From the NCBI RefSeq assembly GCF_043633585.1, contig NZ_CP141832.1, positions 1,178,001-1,242,000 of the forward strand: DNA of 64,000 nt, read 5' to 3'. The first letter of the stretch is position 1; every line of letters starts with the position of its first letter. The translations under genes and the position numbers were made by a program. Under the pieces are notes generated by a model. That model was not told where the DNA came from and did not search any database. It worked only from the letters and a program-made list of their open reading frames with translations. Source of the stretch: Lacrimispora sinapis. GTDB lineage: Bacteria; Bacillota; Clostridia; Lachnospirales; Lachnospiraceae. This document shows, one piece after another, positions 35,358 to 44,266 of the stretch.

Positions 35358-36233
35358 TTAAAGCATGTCCATAAATTGTCTCGTGGCCTGGGAAACGGGA
35401 ATACTTTCGTTATAGGCCACGATCATCTGGCGGGTAGGAAGGGTTTCCGTCAGCTTCACCTGGAATAAATCTTTGTCATTTTCCGGAATACAGAAATCCG
35501 GGACGAAGGCAATGCCTAATCCGATGCGGGCTAAGTCGATCAAAAGATCGTTGCTGCTCAATTCGATTTCAGGAACCAGATCCAGCTGCTCCTTCTGGAA
35601 CATATGATGCAGGAACTCGCTGGTAGTGCTTTTCCGGTCCAGCATCAGAATGGGATAGGTCTGAAGCTTTTGAAGGCTTACGGTCTCCCCCTTTAACGGG
35701 AAATATTCTTCGTTGGCAACAAAAACATCGGCGAATTCGTTGATGACCCGCACATTCTGCGAGCTGGAAAGACCGGAGTTGGGGTAATTGGTGATGATAA
35801 AGTCCACCTGACCGTTTTCCAGTAAGTGGGCACATTCAATGGAGGTCTGGTTGGTGACTTTAATATGAACGTTCGGAAATTCCTTGTGGAACTTATTTAA
35901 ATAGGGAACCAGATAGTAACGGCAGATGGTGTCGCTGGCACCGATGCGAAGCTGGCCGCCATTTAAGGTATTGGCTTCTAAAAGCTGGTTTTCGCCCTTT
36001 TGGATTAAGTTGATGGCCGGTTCAATGTGTTTTAAAAGAATCTCGCCCTCCGGGGTAAGTTGGACTTTTTTTGTGCTTCGGATAAACAGAGTCTGATTCA
36101 GCTTTTTTTCCAGAACCTTGATGGACTGGCTGACTGCAGACTGGGAAATAAAAAGCTGCTTGGAGGCTTCTGAGAAGCTTAAAGTAGCCGCTACGTGGTA
36201 AAAGACTTTATACAATTCAAAATTGATATCCAT
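35358..36233 (-). CDS. LysR-family transcriptional regulator
   Basis: A protein of 291 residues with an N-terminal winged helix (LYKVFYHVAATLSFSEASKQ, ISQSAVSQSIKVLEKKL) and a periplasmic-binding-protein-like effector domain (about 90-291). The effector is unknown. It is divergent from the sigma-like gene across 140 bp; LysR regulators often control the divergent gene, which is a possibility here. Confidence 0.92.
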   Translation of the reverse strand: MDINFELYKVFYHVAATLSFSEASKQLFISQSAVSQSIKVLEKKLNQTLFIRSTKKVQLTPEGEILLKHIEPAINLIQKGENQLLEANTLNGGQLRIGASDTICRYYLVPYLNKFHKEFPNVHIKVTNQTSIECAHLLENGQVDFIITNYPNSGLSSSQNVRVINEFADVFVANEEYFPLKGETVSLQKLQTYPILMLDRKSTTSEFLHHMFQKEQLDLVPEIELSSNDLLIDLARIGLGIAFVPDFCIPENDKDLFQVKLTETLPTRQMIVAYNESIPVSQATRQFMDML

Positions 36234-36373
36234 TATTAGTCCTCCTTATAAATATAAGGACATTCTATCACGTATTTGATTGGTTTGTAAAGGAATTTGA
36301 CAAATTTCCTGAGGTGCGGTATAGTTACGGGCGCGGGTATCACGGATAGAATAAAAAAGGAGAGAGAAAGCAT

Positions 36374-36973
36374 ATGCATGATGATTTTTATCAGATGTAT
36401 TTAGAAGAAATGGGAGATATCGTTCCCTGTACGGAAGAAGAAACGGTACAGCTTTTAAAGGCGGTAAAAGAAGGCCGGGAGGAAGCAAAAAAACGTCTTG
36501 TTGAAGGCAATCTGAAGACCGCACTTTCCGTTGCAAAGGAATTTGAAGGAAGGGGCGTCTTTCTTACGGATCTGGTGCAGGAAGCCAATATGGCTTTGAT
36601 CATGGCGGTGGACCAGTATAACGGCGGGGAGGATAAAGCGGAATTTGACCGTTATTCAGGTGACCGGATGAAGGAGGCTCTTCTTGCAGCGGTGGAAGAA
36701 GAAGCATCTGTGGAGCAGACCGGAGAAGAGCTGGCTGCAAGAGTGAATGTGCTCCAGCAGATTTCACAGGGAATGGCCGAGGAACTGGGGCGGGAAGCCA
36801 CCGTGGAGGAACTGGCTCATAAAATGAAAATGACCGTGGGTGAAATACGGGGAATCATGAAAATGGCAATGGACGCGGTGAGTCTGAATGCGGAAAATAT
36901 GGATCTGGAAGCACTTGCTGATGTAGAAGGAATCGGGCTGATCACAGAGGAAGAACCGGATTACGAAGGATAA
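36374..36973 (+). CDS. Sigma-70-like protein without region 4
   Basis: A protein of 199 residues that opens like a sigma factor region 1.2 (YLEEMGDIVPCTEEETVQLL), continues with a region 2-like stretch (LVEGNLKTALSVAKEFEGRG, LTDLVQEANMALIMAVDQYN) and has a region 3-like helical block (ELGREATVEELAHKMKMTVG). It then ends in an acidic tail with no region 4, the part that contacts the -35 element. It may be a truncated or degenerate sigma factor, or a regulator that binds RNA polymerase. AGGAGAGAG precedes the ATG. Confidence 0.72.
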   Translation: MHDDFYQMYLEEMGDIVPCTEEETVQLLKAVKEGREEAKKRLVEGNLKTALSVAKEFEGRGVFLTDLVQEANMALIMAVDQYNGGEDKAEFDRYSGDRMKEALLAAVEEEASVEQTGEELAARVNVLQQISQGMAEELGREATVEELAHKMKMTVGEIRGIMKMAMDAVSLNAENMDLEALADVEGIGLITEEEPDYEG

Positions 36974-36991
36974 GAAATTTGGAGTGATAAG

Positions 36992-37603
36992 ATGAAGATA
37001 TATCTCATACGTCATGGACAGACGGATTGGAACATAGCGGGTAAGATTCAGGGAAGTCATGACATACCGTTAAATGAGACGGGGATAAGACAGGCAGAAC
37101 AGTTAGCAGAAGCCATGGATACCCGTCCGGTTGCCAGAATATTTTCCAGTACCCTGGCCAGGGCAAGGGAAACGGCAGAAAAGATCGGGAAAAGACAGCA
37201 GGTAGAGGTCTGCGCCATGGAACAGCTGATGGAAGTGGAATTTGGCAAATGGGAAGGGCTGACATGGGAGGAGATCCAGAAAGCTTATAAAAAGGAATAT
37301 GAATGCTGGTCCATCAATCCGGCAGAAGCGGCACCTCCCGGCGGGGAACGGTATGAAACCATCATGAACCGCTGCGTGCAGGCATGGGACCAGATACTGA
37401 AAATCACAAATGGGCGGGAGGATACAGCCATTGTCTCCCATGGAGCCACACTGGCCCATTTATTTTCCTATATGATGCGCAAGGCACCCCAGGAGGACCA
37501 TGTGATTGTAGGGAATGCCAGCATTACCTCGATAGAATATGATCCGCTGACAGAGGATTTTGTGCTTCTTGACCGGAATGACAGTACCCATTTAAAGGGG
37601 TGA
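36992..37603 (+). CDS. Histidine phosphatase family protein (phosphoglycerate mutase/CobC-like)
   Basis: A protein of 203 residues with the phosphohistidine motif LIRHGQTDWN (His8) and the second-half AIVSHGATLAHLF that holds the other catalytic histidine. Members act as broad phosphatases, cofactor-dependent mutases or alpha-ribazole phosphatases. No cobalamin gene is nearby, so a general phosphatase is most likely. It starts 18 bp after the sigma-like gene and is probably cotranscribed with it. Confidence 0.88.
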   Translation: MKIYLIRHGQTDWNIAGKIQGSHDIPLNETGIRQAEQLAEAMDTRPVARIFSSTLARARETAEKIGKRQQVEVCAMEQLMEVEFGKWEGLTWEEIQKAYKKEYECWSINPAEAAPPGGERYETIMNRCVQAWDQILKITNGREDTAIVSHGATLAHLFSYMMRKAPQEDHVIVGNASITSIEYDPLTEDFVLLDRNDSTHLKG

Positions 37604-37606
37604 TTT

Positions 37607-37924
37607 TTAATCAAACAGCGTTTCTACCAGAAGCTTTAACATGGATGGAGTCGTGCGGATATACAGCTTGTTTTTATCTCCGCATCGAAGCGTGGTCTGC
37701 ATCAGAAGTTCCCTGGAAACCGAAGTATCGAAGATACTGATCATGTTGGCACAGGATTCCACAATGGAATTAAGCTGTCCGGCTTTCTCAATAAACGTAT
37801 CAATGTGTTTCTCCTGCAGCTGCAGGCATACCTCTAAGTTCGGGATTTGTTCATCTGTTTTGAAGTGGGTGTTTTCAAATGAATATTTCTGGGATAAGTC
37901 TTTTAATTGTTGCTCAAGATCCAT
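37607..37924 (-). CDS. Conserved protein of unknown function
   Basis: A protein of 105 residues, soluble and mostly helical (QQLKDLSQKYSFENTHFKTD, CLQLQEKHIDTFIEKAGQLN). I do not recognise the family. AAAGGAG lies about 10 nt before the ATG, which supports a real gene. It is convergent with the histidine phosphatase gene, with only 3 bp between the stop codons, and divergent from purL. Confidence 0.6.
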   Translation of the reverse strand: MDLEQQLKDLSQKYSFENTHFKTDEQIPNLEVCLQLQEKHIDTFIEKAGQLNSIVESCANMISIFDTSVSRELLMQTTLRCGDKNKLYIRTTPSMLKLLVETLFD

Positions 37925-38008
37925 ATTAATTGCGCTCCTTTGTAAAAAAATCCTTTACTACTATATTGTAAAACTTTTAAACTTTCAAGTGTTTTATGAA
38001 AAAAATAT

Positions 38009-38150
38009 CGAATAATGTCGAATTGAGCCGAACAAATAAAGCTGCCTTATAATAGAAAAGTTTTATATTAATTATACTGATTAATACCATAAGATATATT
38101 AATTTCACTAATTGATATATCTTATGGTATGATGGTAATACAGATTACCA
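38009..38150 (+). promoter_or_regulatory. Complex control region upstream of purL
   Basis: Three CGAA tetramers lie exactly 10 bp apart (38009, 38019, 38029), the third in GCCGAACAAAT, which resembles a PurR-box half-site. TATAAT follows at 38048-38053. Downstream, a 20-bp stem with one G-T pair and a 7-nt loop spans 38084-38130 (outer arm ATACCATAAGATATAT), and a 7-bp dyad TGGTAAT-ACAG-ATTACCA spans 38133-38150. The dyads would be transcribed into the purL leader, just ahead of the AAGGAGG site. Confidence 0.55.
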
Positions 38151-38176
38151 TATGGATTCTTTACAAGGAGGAAATT

Positions 38177-41100
38177 ATGAGTGTAAGAAGAGTGTACGTG
38201 GAGAAGAAACCAGCTTATGCCGTGAAAGCCATAGAATTAAAAGAGGAGATCAAAAGCTATCTGGGGATCTCAAACGTAGAAAATGTGCGGGTGCTGATCC
38301 GTTATGATATGGAAAATTTATCTGATGAAATCTTTGGTTTGGCTCTTACAACCATTTTTTCCGAGCCTCCGGTGGATGAGTACTTTTTGGAAATCTTTCC
38401 GGTGGATAAAGAAGATGTGGTATTTTCCGTGGAATATCTGCCGGGACAGTTTGACCAGAGGGCTGATTCCGCGGAACAGTGCATCAAGCTGTTAAAGGAA
38501 GACGAAGAGCCTGTGATTAAGTCCGCTGTGACTTATGTGATTACAGGTGCATTTACGGAAAGCCAGATTTCAGACATTAAAACGTTCTGCATCAATCCGG
38601 TGGATTCCAGAGAAGCGGATGAGACAAAGCCGGAGACACTTGTTACGGTATTTGAAACGCCTGACGATGTGAACGTTTTTGACGGATTTAAGGATTTTAA
38701 TGAGGCGGAATTAAAAAATCTATATGATTCTTTGAATTTAGCCATGACGTTTCAGGACTTTCTTCATATCCAGAAATATTATAAAGAGGAAGAACACAGA
38801 GACCCGACCATGACAGAGCTTCGGGTGCTTGATACTTACTGGTCCGATCACTGCCGCCACACCACCTTCCAGACGGAGTTAAAGGATGTGACGTTTACCG
38901 ACGGAGACTACCGGAAGCCCATAGAGGAGACCTATCACCAGTACCTTGCAGACCGGGAAGAGGTCTTAAAGGGAAAGAGTGGAAAATACGTCTGTCTGAT
39001 GGACTTAGCGCTTATGGCCATGAAAAAACTGCGTATGGAAGGAAAGCTGGAGGATCTGGAGGTATCGGAGGAAATCAATGCCTGCAGCATCGTGGTTCCT
39101 GTTTTAAATGATGGCAAAGAAGAGGAATGGCTGGTCAACTTTAAGAACGAGACCCACAACCATCCCACGGAGATCGAGCCTTTCGGAGGAGCGGCTACCT
39201 GTCTCGGCGGGGCCATTCGTGATCCTCTTTCCGGGCGCACCTATGTCTATCAGGCCATGCGTGTGACTGGAGCTGCAGATCCCACAAGACCGTTAAGCGA
39301 GACCTTAAAGGGAAAACTTCCGCAGAGAAAGATTGTGACCGGTGCGGCAAAGGGATACAGCTCTTACGGGAACCAGATCGGCCTTGCAACAGGATATGTG
39401 AAAGAGATCTATCACCCGGATTACGTGGCAAAAAGAATGGAAATCGGAGCGGTCATGGGAGCGGCCAAAAGAGAAAATGTCATCCGGGAGACTTCTGATC
39501 CTGGAGATATCATCATCCTTCTCGGAGGCCGTACGGGCCGTGATGGATGCGGAGGGGCAACGGGTTCCTCCAAGGTCCATACGGAAGCCTCCATTGAGAC
39601 CTGCGGGGCGGAGGTGCAGAAAGGAAACGCGCCTACCGAACGTAAGATCCAGCGCTTGTTTAGGAGGGAAGAAGTCAGTAAGCTCATTAAAAAGTGCAAT
39701 GATTTTGGTGCAGGCGGAGTGTCCGTTGCAATCGGTGAGCTGGCGGACGGCTTAAAGATTGATTTAGACAAGGTCCCGAAAAAATATGCCGGCCTTGATG
39801 GTACAGAAATCGCCATTTCCGAATCCCAGGAGCGTATGGCTGTGGTGATTGATCCAAAGGACGGGGACAAGTTCCTTGCCTTTGCGGCAGAAGAGAATTT
39901 AGAGGCTGTCATCGTAGCTGTGGTGACGGAAGAAAAACGTCTTGTCATGAACTGGAGAGGAAAGACCATTGTTGATATCAGCCGGGCATTTCTTGATACC
40001 AACGGTGCCCACCAGGAGGCTTCTGTTATTTTAGAAGTGCCTGACAGAGCCGGAAATGTCTTTGATAAAAAAGAGATTACAGATGTGAAAAAGGCGTGGT
40101 CAGAAGTGCTTTCTGATCTGAATGTGTGCTCTCAGAAAGGGCTTGTGGAAATGTTTGACGGTTCCATCGGTGCAGGCAGTGTGTTCATGCCTTATGGGGG
40201 GAAGTACCAGCTGACAGAAACTCAGTCTATGGTCGCAAAGCTTCCCATGCTTGAGGGAACTACAGATACCGTTACCATGATGAGTTATGGATTCGACCCG
40301 TATCTGTCTAGCTGGAGTCCTTACCATGGAGCCATTTATGCAGTGCTGTCATCGGTTGCCAAGATTGCGGCAGCAGGCGGAGATTACAGAAGGATTCGTT
40401 TCACCTTCCAGGAATATTTCCGACGGATGACGGAGGATGGAACTCGCTGGGGCCAGCCTTTTGCGGCACTTCTCGGTGCGTATCACGCTCAGATGGGATT
40501 TGGCCTTCCTTCCATCGGAGGAAAGGACAGTATGTCCGGCACATTTCAGGATATTGATGTACCTCCCACTCTTGTTTCCTTTGCGGTGGATATTGCAAGC
40601 CAGAACCATATTATCACACCGGAATTTAAAAAAGCCGGAAACAAGATCGTTCTGTTCCGTATAGAAAAGGATGACTATGATCTGCCTGTATACAGCCAGA
40701 TCATGGAGGGATATGAAGCTGTATTTGCAGATATCTGTGCAGGACGTGTGGTTTCTGCTTATGCGGTGGAGAGCCATGGAATCTGTGAGGCAGTCAGCAA
40801 AATGGCCTTTGGCAACAAGATGGGAGTAAAGATTGAAACCCATGTTAAACCGGAAGATTTCTTTGCTGCCGGCTGGGGAAATCTTGTCTGTGAGGTTCCG
40901 GAAAAACAGGTTTCAGAACTTGGCTTTTCCCATACGGTTTTAGGAGAGGTGACGGATGACGGAGCGTTTGTCTATGGGGATGTGGTCATTTCTGTGGAAG
41001 AAGCACTGAAAGCATGGATGGAACCTTTAAATGACGTTTTCCCGACAGAATCAGGCGTAGAAAATACACCGGTCCGTGAAGCACTTTACGATACAAAAGA

Positions 41101-41926
41101 GATTTATGTATGCAAAAACAAGGTAGCAAAGCCCAATGTATTTATTCCTGTTTTTCCTGGAACCAATTGCGAATATGACAGCACAAAAGCCTTTGAACGT
41201 GCGGGTGCCAATGTGACAGCCAGGGTTTTTAAGAATTTAAGTGCAGACGATATCAGGGAATCTGTGGAGCTTTACCGCAGGGAAATAGAAAAAGCCCAGA
41301 TCGTCATGTTCCCCGGCGGGTTTTCCGCAGGTGATGAACCCGATGGATCAGCCAAGTTTTTTGCGGCGGTGTTCCGCAATGATTTCATCAAGGAAGAGAT
41401 CCGCAGGCTTCTGAATGAAAGAGACGGACTGATGTTGGGAATCTGCAATGGTTTCCAGGCAATGATCAAGCTGGGGCTGGTTCCGGAAGGAACCATTGTG
41501 GAGCAGAGGGAAGATTCTCCGACTCTGACGATGAATACCATTGGACGCCACATTTCCAAGATGGTCTACACAAAAGTGGTGACCAACAAATCCCCATGGC
41601 TTTCCGGTGCAGAATTGGGCGGTGTGTATTGCAATCCTGCTTCCCATGGAGAAGGCCGTTTTGTAGCCACCGGAGAGTGGATTGACAAGCTATTTGAAAA
41701 CGGCCAGGTAGCGACCCAGTATGTGGATGACAAGGGCTGTCCCACCATGGACGAATTCTGGAATCCCAATGGCTCTTATATGGCAATTGAAGGCATCACA
41801 AGTCCTGACGGCCGTATCCTTGGTAAGATGGCTCATTCGGAGCGAAGAGGAGAAGCCGTTGCCATAAATATCTATGGAGAACAGGATATGAAGATTTTTG
41901 AATCCGGTGTGAACTATTTCAAATAA
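38177..41926 (+). CDS. purL: Phosphoribosylformylglycinamidine synthase, single-chain form
   Basis: A protein of 1249 residues for the fourth step of purine synthesis, converting FGAR and glutamine to FGAM with ATP. It shows the large-form order: N-terminal PurS-like domain, two AIRS-like halves (TYWSDHCRHTTFQTEL, NETHNHPTEIEPFGGAATCL, DFGAGGVSVAIGEL, SIGGKDSMSGTF), and a C-terminal class I glutaminase with Cys1090 in MLGICNGFQAM plus FPGTNCEYDS and FPGGFSAGDEP. ATG 38177 follows AAGGAGG by 5 nt; the frame extended to 38129 overlaps the upstream dyads. It stands alone, away from other pur genes in the window. Confidence 0.96.
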   Translation: MSVRRVYVEKKPAYAVKAIELKEEIKSYLGISNVENVRVLIRYDMENLSDEIFGLALTTIFSEPPVDEYFLEIFPVDKEDVVFSVEYLPGQFDQRADSAEQCIKLLKEDEEPVIKSAVTYVITGAFTESQISDIKTFCINPVDSREADETKPETLVTVFETPDDVNVFDGFKDFNEAELKNLYDSLNLAMTFQDFLHIQKYYKEEEHRDPTMTELRVLDTYWSDHCRHTTFQTELKDVTFTDGDYRKPIEETYHQYLADREEVLKGKSGKYVCLMDLALMAMKKLRMEGKLEDLEVSEEINACSIVVPVLNDGKEEEWLVNFKNETHNHPTEIEPFGGAATCLGGAIRDPLSGRTYVYQAMRVTGAADPTRPLSETLKGKLPQRKIVTGAAKGYSSYGNQIGLATGYVKEIYHPDYVAKRMEIGAVMGAAKRENVIRETSDPGDIIILLGGRTGRDGCGGATGSSKVHTEASIETCGAEVQKGNAPTERKIQRLFRREEVSKLIKKCNDFGAGGVSVAIGELADGLKIDLDKVPKKYAGLDGTEIAISESQERMAVVIDPKDGDKFLAFAAEENLEAVIVAVVTEEKRLVMNWRGKTIVDISRAFLDTNGAHQEASVILEVPDRAGNVFDKKEITDVKKAWSEVLSDLNVCSQKGLVEMFDGSIGAGSVFMPYGGKYQLTETQSMVAKLPMLEGTTDTVTMMSYGFDPYLSSWSPYHGAIYAVLSSVAKIAAAGGDYRRIRFTFQEYFRRMTEDGTRWGQPFAALLGAYHAQMGFGLPSIGGKDSMSGTFQDIDVPPTLVSFAVDIASQNHIITPEFKKAGNKIVLFRIEKDDYDLPVYSQIMEGYEAVFADICAGRVVSAYAVESHGICEAVSKMAFGNKMGVKIETHVKPEDFFAAGWGNLVCEVPEKQVSELGFSHTVLGEVTDDGAFVYGDVVISVEEALKAWMEPLNDVFPTESGVENTPVREALYDTKEIYVCKNKVAKPNVFIPVFPGTNCEYDSTKAFERAGANVTARVFKNLSADDIRESVELYRREIEKAQIVMFPGGFSAGDEPDGSAKFFAAVFRNDFIKEEIRRLLNERDGLMLGICNGFQAMIKLGLVPEGTIVEQREDSPTLTMNTIGRHISKMVYTKVVTNKSPWLSGAELGGVYCNPASHGEGRFVATGEWIDKLFENGQVATQYVDDKGCPTMDEFWNPNGSYMAIEGITSPDGRILGKMAHSERRGEAVAINIYGEQDMKIFESGVNYFK

Positions 41927-41957
41927 TCTAAATATAATCATAAAATCCAGATATAAT

Positions 41958-42003
41958 AAAAAGCAATGCCCTGCATGATTTTCCGTGCAGAGCGTTGCTT
42001 TTA
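41958..42003 (+). terminator. Intrinsic terminator of purL
   Basis: AAAAAGCAATGCCCTGCA pairs with TGCAGAGCGTTGCTTTTA across a 10-nt loop, 30 bp after the stop codon. Confidence 0.8.
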
Positions 42004-42064
42004 TGTTGTGAGTACATTTTTGGCTTTTTTGTGTTTTTCAGTGGGATTGTTTGAAAACCGGTAC

Positions 42065-42093
42065 TTGACAATCAATAAAATAAAGCCTATTAT
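42065..42093 (+). promoter_or_regulatory. Predicted promoter of the KimA-like permease gene
   Basis: Perfect TTGACA (42065-42070), a 17-bp spacer and TATTAT (42088-42093). The leader of about 75 nt is too short for, and shows no sign of, a c-di-AMP riboswitch. Confidence 0.7.
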
Positions 42094-42173
42094 GGTTCAT
42101 CGGTGATATTTAATCCAAAGGAAAATGGCTATACTAAATTTAAACAGGATTCATACCAGAGAGGGATTTATTT

Positions 42174-44075
42174 ATGTATTCAAAGAGAAAGCTAAAACAT
42201 ATATTGTTGGGCAATGCGCTAAAGAGCAACGATTTGGAAGGAGAGAAGCTGGGACCGTTTTGGGGCGTGCCGATTATGGCGAGCGATGCGGTATCTTCTG
42301 TGGCTTATGCCATTGAAGAGATGCTTTTGGTACTGGTACCCGTTCTGGGCTTGTCGGCAGTCAATTATCTGGGATTTGTTACTTCCCCGATTATTTTACT
42401 GTTTCTGGTACTGGCATTTTCTTACTCACAGATCATTTCCTGCTATCCCAATGGAGGCGGCGCTTATGTGGTATCTGCCGAAAACATTGGAAAGACGGCA
42501 TCGCTGGTTGCCGCATCGGCACTGATGATTGGATATATTATGACGGTAGCGGTAAGTTTATCGGCAGCAACGGCGGCCCTTGTATCCGCATTTCCCGGCT
42601 TCAGCCCCTATCGTCTGCTGTTCGCACTTTTATTTCTCTGCATGATCACTCTTTTGAATTTAAGAGGAATGAGAGAGTCATCAAAACTTTTTGGCATACC
42701 GACTTACGCATTTATTCTTATTATGCTGGCACTGATTGTGACTGGCTTTGTCAAACTTTTAACAGGAAATCTTCCGCCAGTTTATAATGCGGAATCCATA
42801 AAGCCTGTGTCGGGCGGATTCGGCACGGTCTCCCTGTTTTTGCTGCTCCGGGCATTTTCTTCCGGCTGTTCCGCACTTACCGGTGTGGAGGTGGTCAGCA
42901 ATGCAGTACCAAGCTTTCGGGAACCGTCCCAGCGGAATGCGAAGAACGTGCTTTTCATTCTGGTGGGGATCATCATTGTGATTTTCGGTGGATCTGTAAT
43001 CTTGGTTACATCTTTGCACATCATACCGTTAGAAGGGAAAACTGTCATTTCACAGTTGGGAGCGGCCATATTCGGACCTGGAATCATGTTTTATATCCTC
43101 CAGTTTGCGACCTCTCTGATCCTCTTGCTGGCAGCCAATACCGCCTACAATGGCCTTCCGACTCTGCTTGCCATCCTCGCAGACGACGGATATGTACCGC
43201 GCCAGTTTATGCACCGCGGCACCAGGCTTAGTTTTTCCAATGGTATTTTGTTCATTTTTTTCCTTGCGGCTTTGCTGCTCATCGTTTTTAATGCGGAAAC
43301 CCATTATCTGATTCCGCTTTATGCCATCGGAGTGTTCTTATCCTTTACGCTGTCCCAGACCGGTATGGTGCTCCGGTGGATCCGGGTAAAGGGGAAGGGT
43401 TACCGGTATAAAATGCTGATCAATGGGCTGGGGGCGCTGATGACCGGAACAGGAACGGTCATCGTGTTTGTGACCAGATTCCATCAAGGCTCCTGGATGC
43501 TGGCAATTGTCATCCCGATCATCGTTTCCATCATGAACCGGATCGAAAAACACTATCAGTTTGTGGGACGTCAGTTAAAGGTCAATGATTTTATGGCCCA
43601 TTATCATAAGAGCGTCAGCAAGGACACCAATCTCTGTATCGTATTGGTGGGAGGAATCAACCGTTCGGTGCTGAAAGCGCTGAATTATGCTAATTTAATC
43701 ACCTCCAATGTGGTTGCACTTCATATATCCACCGATGAAAGCCAAAGTGAACTGCTGCAGACTCGTTGGGTGGAAACCGGAATTGATGTTCCTCTGGAGG
43801 TTGTCATGTCTCCTTACCGGGAGTTAATTGAGCCGGTGGAGGAATACATCACCAAAAAAGAAGAGAACCTGAAGCCGGGAGATATGATCACTGTCGTTAT
43901 GTCCCGTTTTATGGAGGAAAGCTGGTTTGCCAATATTTTACACAACCAGACCACGTATTTCATCATGCAGAAGCTGAGAAGACACAGAAATGTGTCGACC
44001 GTCCTTGTCCCGTATATTTACAGTTCTGCCTTCCGTCCTGCTTCTGAACATGAAGCCAGGAATAAGACAAAATAA
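42174..44075 (+). CDS. APC-superfamily permease, KimA-like (potassium or amino acid uptake)
   Basis: A protein of 633 residues with 12 predicted helices in about residues 30-455 and a soluble C-terminal domain of about 170 residues (NLCIVLVGGINRSVLKALNY, VVALHISTDESQSELLQTRW). Family segments include ASDAVSSVAYAIEEMLLVLV and YPNGGGAYVVSAENIG. This layout (APC core plus cytoplasmic domain) matches KimA, a proton-coupled K+ importer inhibited by c-di-AMP in Bacillus. The substrate is inferred by family resemblance only. Confidence 0.82.
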   Translation: MYSKRKLKHILLGNALKSNDLEGEKLGPFWGVPIMASDAVSSVAYAIEEMLLVLVPVLGLSAVNYLGFVTSPIILLFLVLAFSYSQIISCYPNGGGAYVVSAENIGKTASLVAASALMIGYIMTVAVSLSAATAALVSAFPGFSPYRLLFALLFLCMITLLNLRGMRESSKLFGIPTYAFILIMLALIVTGFVKLLTGNLPPVYNAESIKPVSGGFGTVSLFLLLRAFSSGCSALTGVEVVSNAVPSFREPSQRNAKNVLFILVGIIIVIFGGSVILVTSLHIIPLEGKTVISQLGAAIFGPGIMFYILQFATSLILLLAANTAYNGLPTLLAILADDGYVPRQFMHRGTRLSFSNGILFIFFLAALLLIVFNAETHYLIPLYAIGVFLSFTLSQTGMVLRWIRVKGKGYRYKMLINGLGALMTGTGTVIVFVTRFHQGSWMLAIVIPIIVSIMNRIEKHYQFVGRQLKVNDFMAHYHKSVSKDTNLCIVLVGGINRSVLKALNYANLITSNVVALHISTDESQSELLQTRWVETGIDVPLEVVMSPYRELIEPVEEYITKKEENLKPGDMITVVMSRFMEESWFANILHNQTTYFIMQKLRRHRNVSTVLVPYIYSSAFRPASEHEARNKTK

Positions 44076-44081
44076 CAAAAT

Positions 44082-44182
44082 AAGGGGTGTTGCAAAATCA
44101 ATGATTCATACAAGATTCCGGTTTTGTTTTTATGACCAGATATTCCATCTTGTTTGTGAATTTCGTTTTGCGGCACCCTTTT
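44082..44182. repeat. MITE-like palindromic element B
   Basis: About 101 bp that folds on itself: AAGGGGTGTTGCAAAAT at the left against the complement of CGTTTTGCGGCACCCTTTT at the right, with an inner pair ATTCATACAAGAT / ATCTTGTTTGTGAAT. Its ends resemble those of element A at 2749-2900 (AGGGGCTGT-GCAAAA). It begins 7 bp after the permease stop and may also stop transcription. Confidence 0.55.
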
Positions 44183-44266
44183 AAGCTTTTCTATACTCAT
44201 GGCTAAATGATCTCAATATAATTTCCCAGCATCATATTGCACCTCTTTTTGCATCTTGTTCTCTGG

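Noticed and set aside
38129..38176. Upstream ATG giving purL 16 extra residues
   Set aside because: It lies in the palindromic leader and has no ribosome site, while ATG 38177 has AAGGAGG at the right distance.
39195..39431. Several long minus-strand frames inside purL, clpC and other large genes
   Set aside because: They are shadows of strongly coding plus-strand genes and lack start signals of their own.
42005..42173. c-di-AMP (ydaO) riboswitch expected upstream of a KimA-like gene
   Set aside because: The mapped-looking promoter leaves a leader of only about 75 nt and none of the conserved riboswitch segments are visible.
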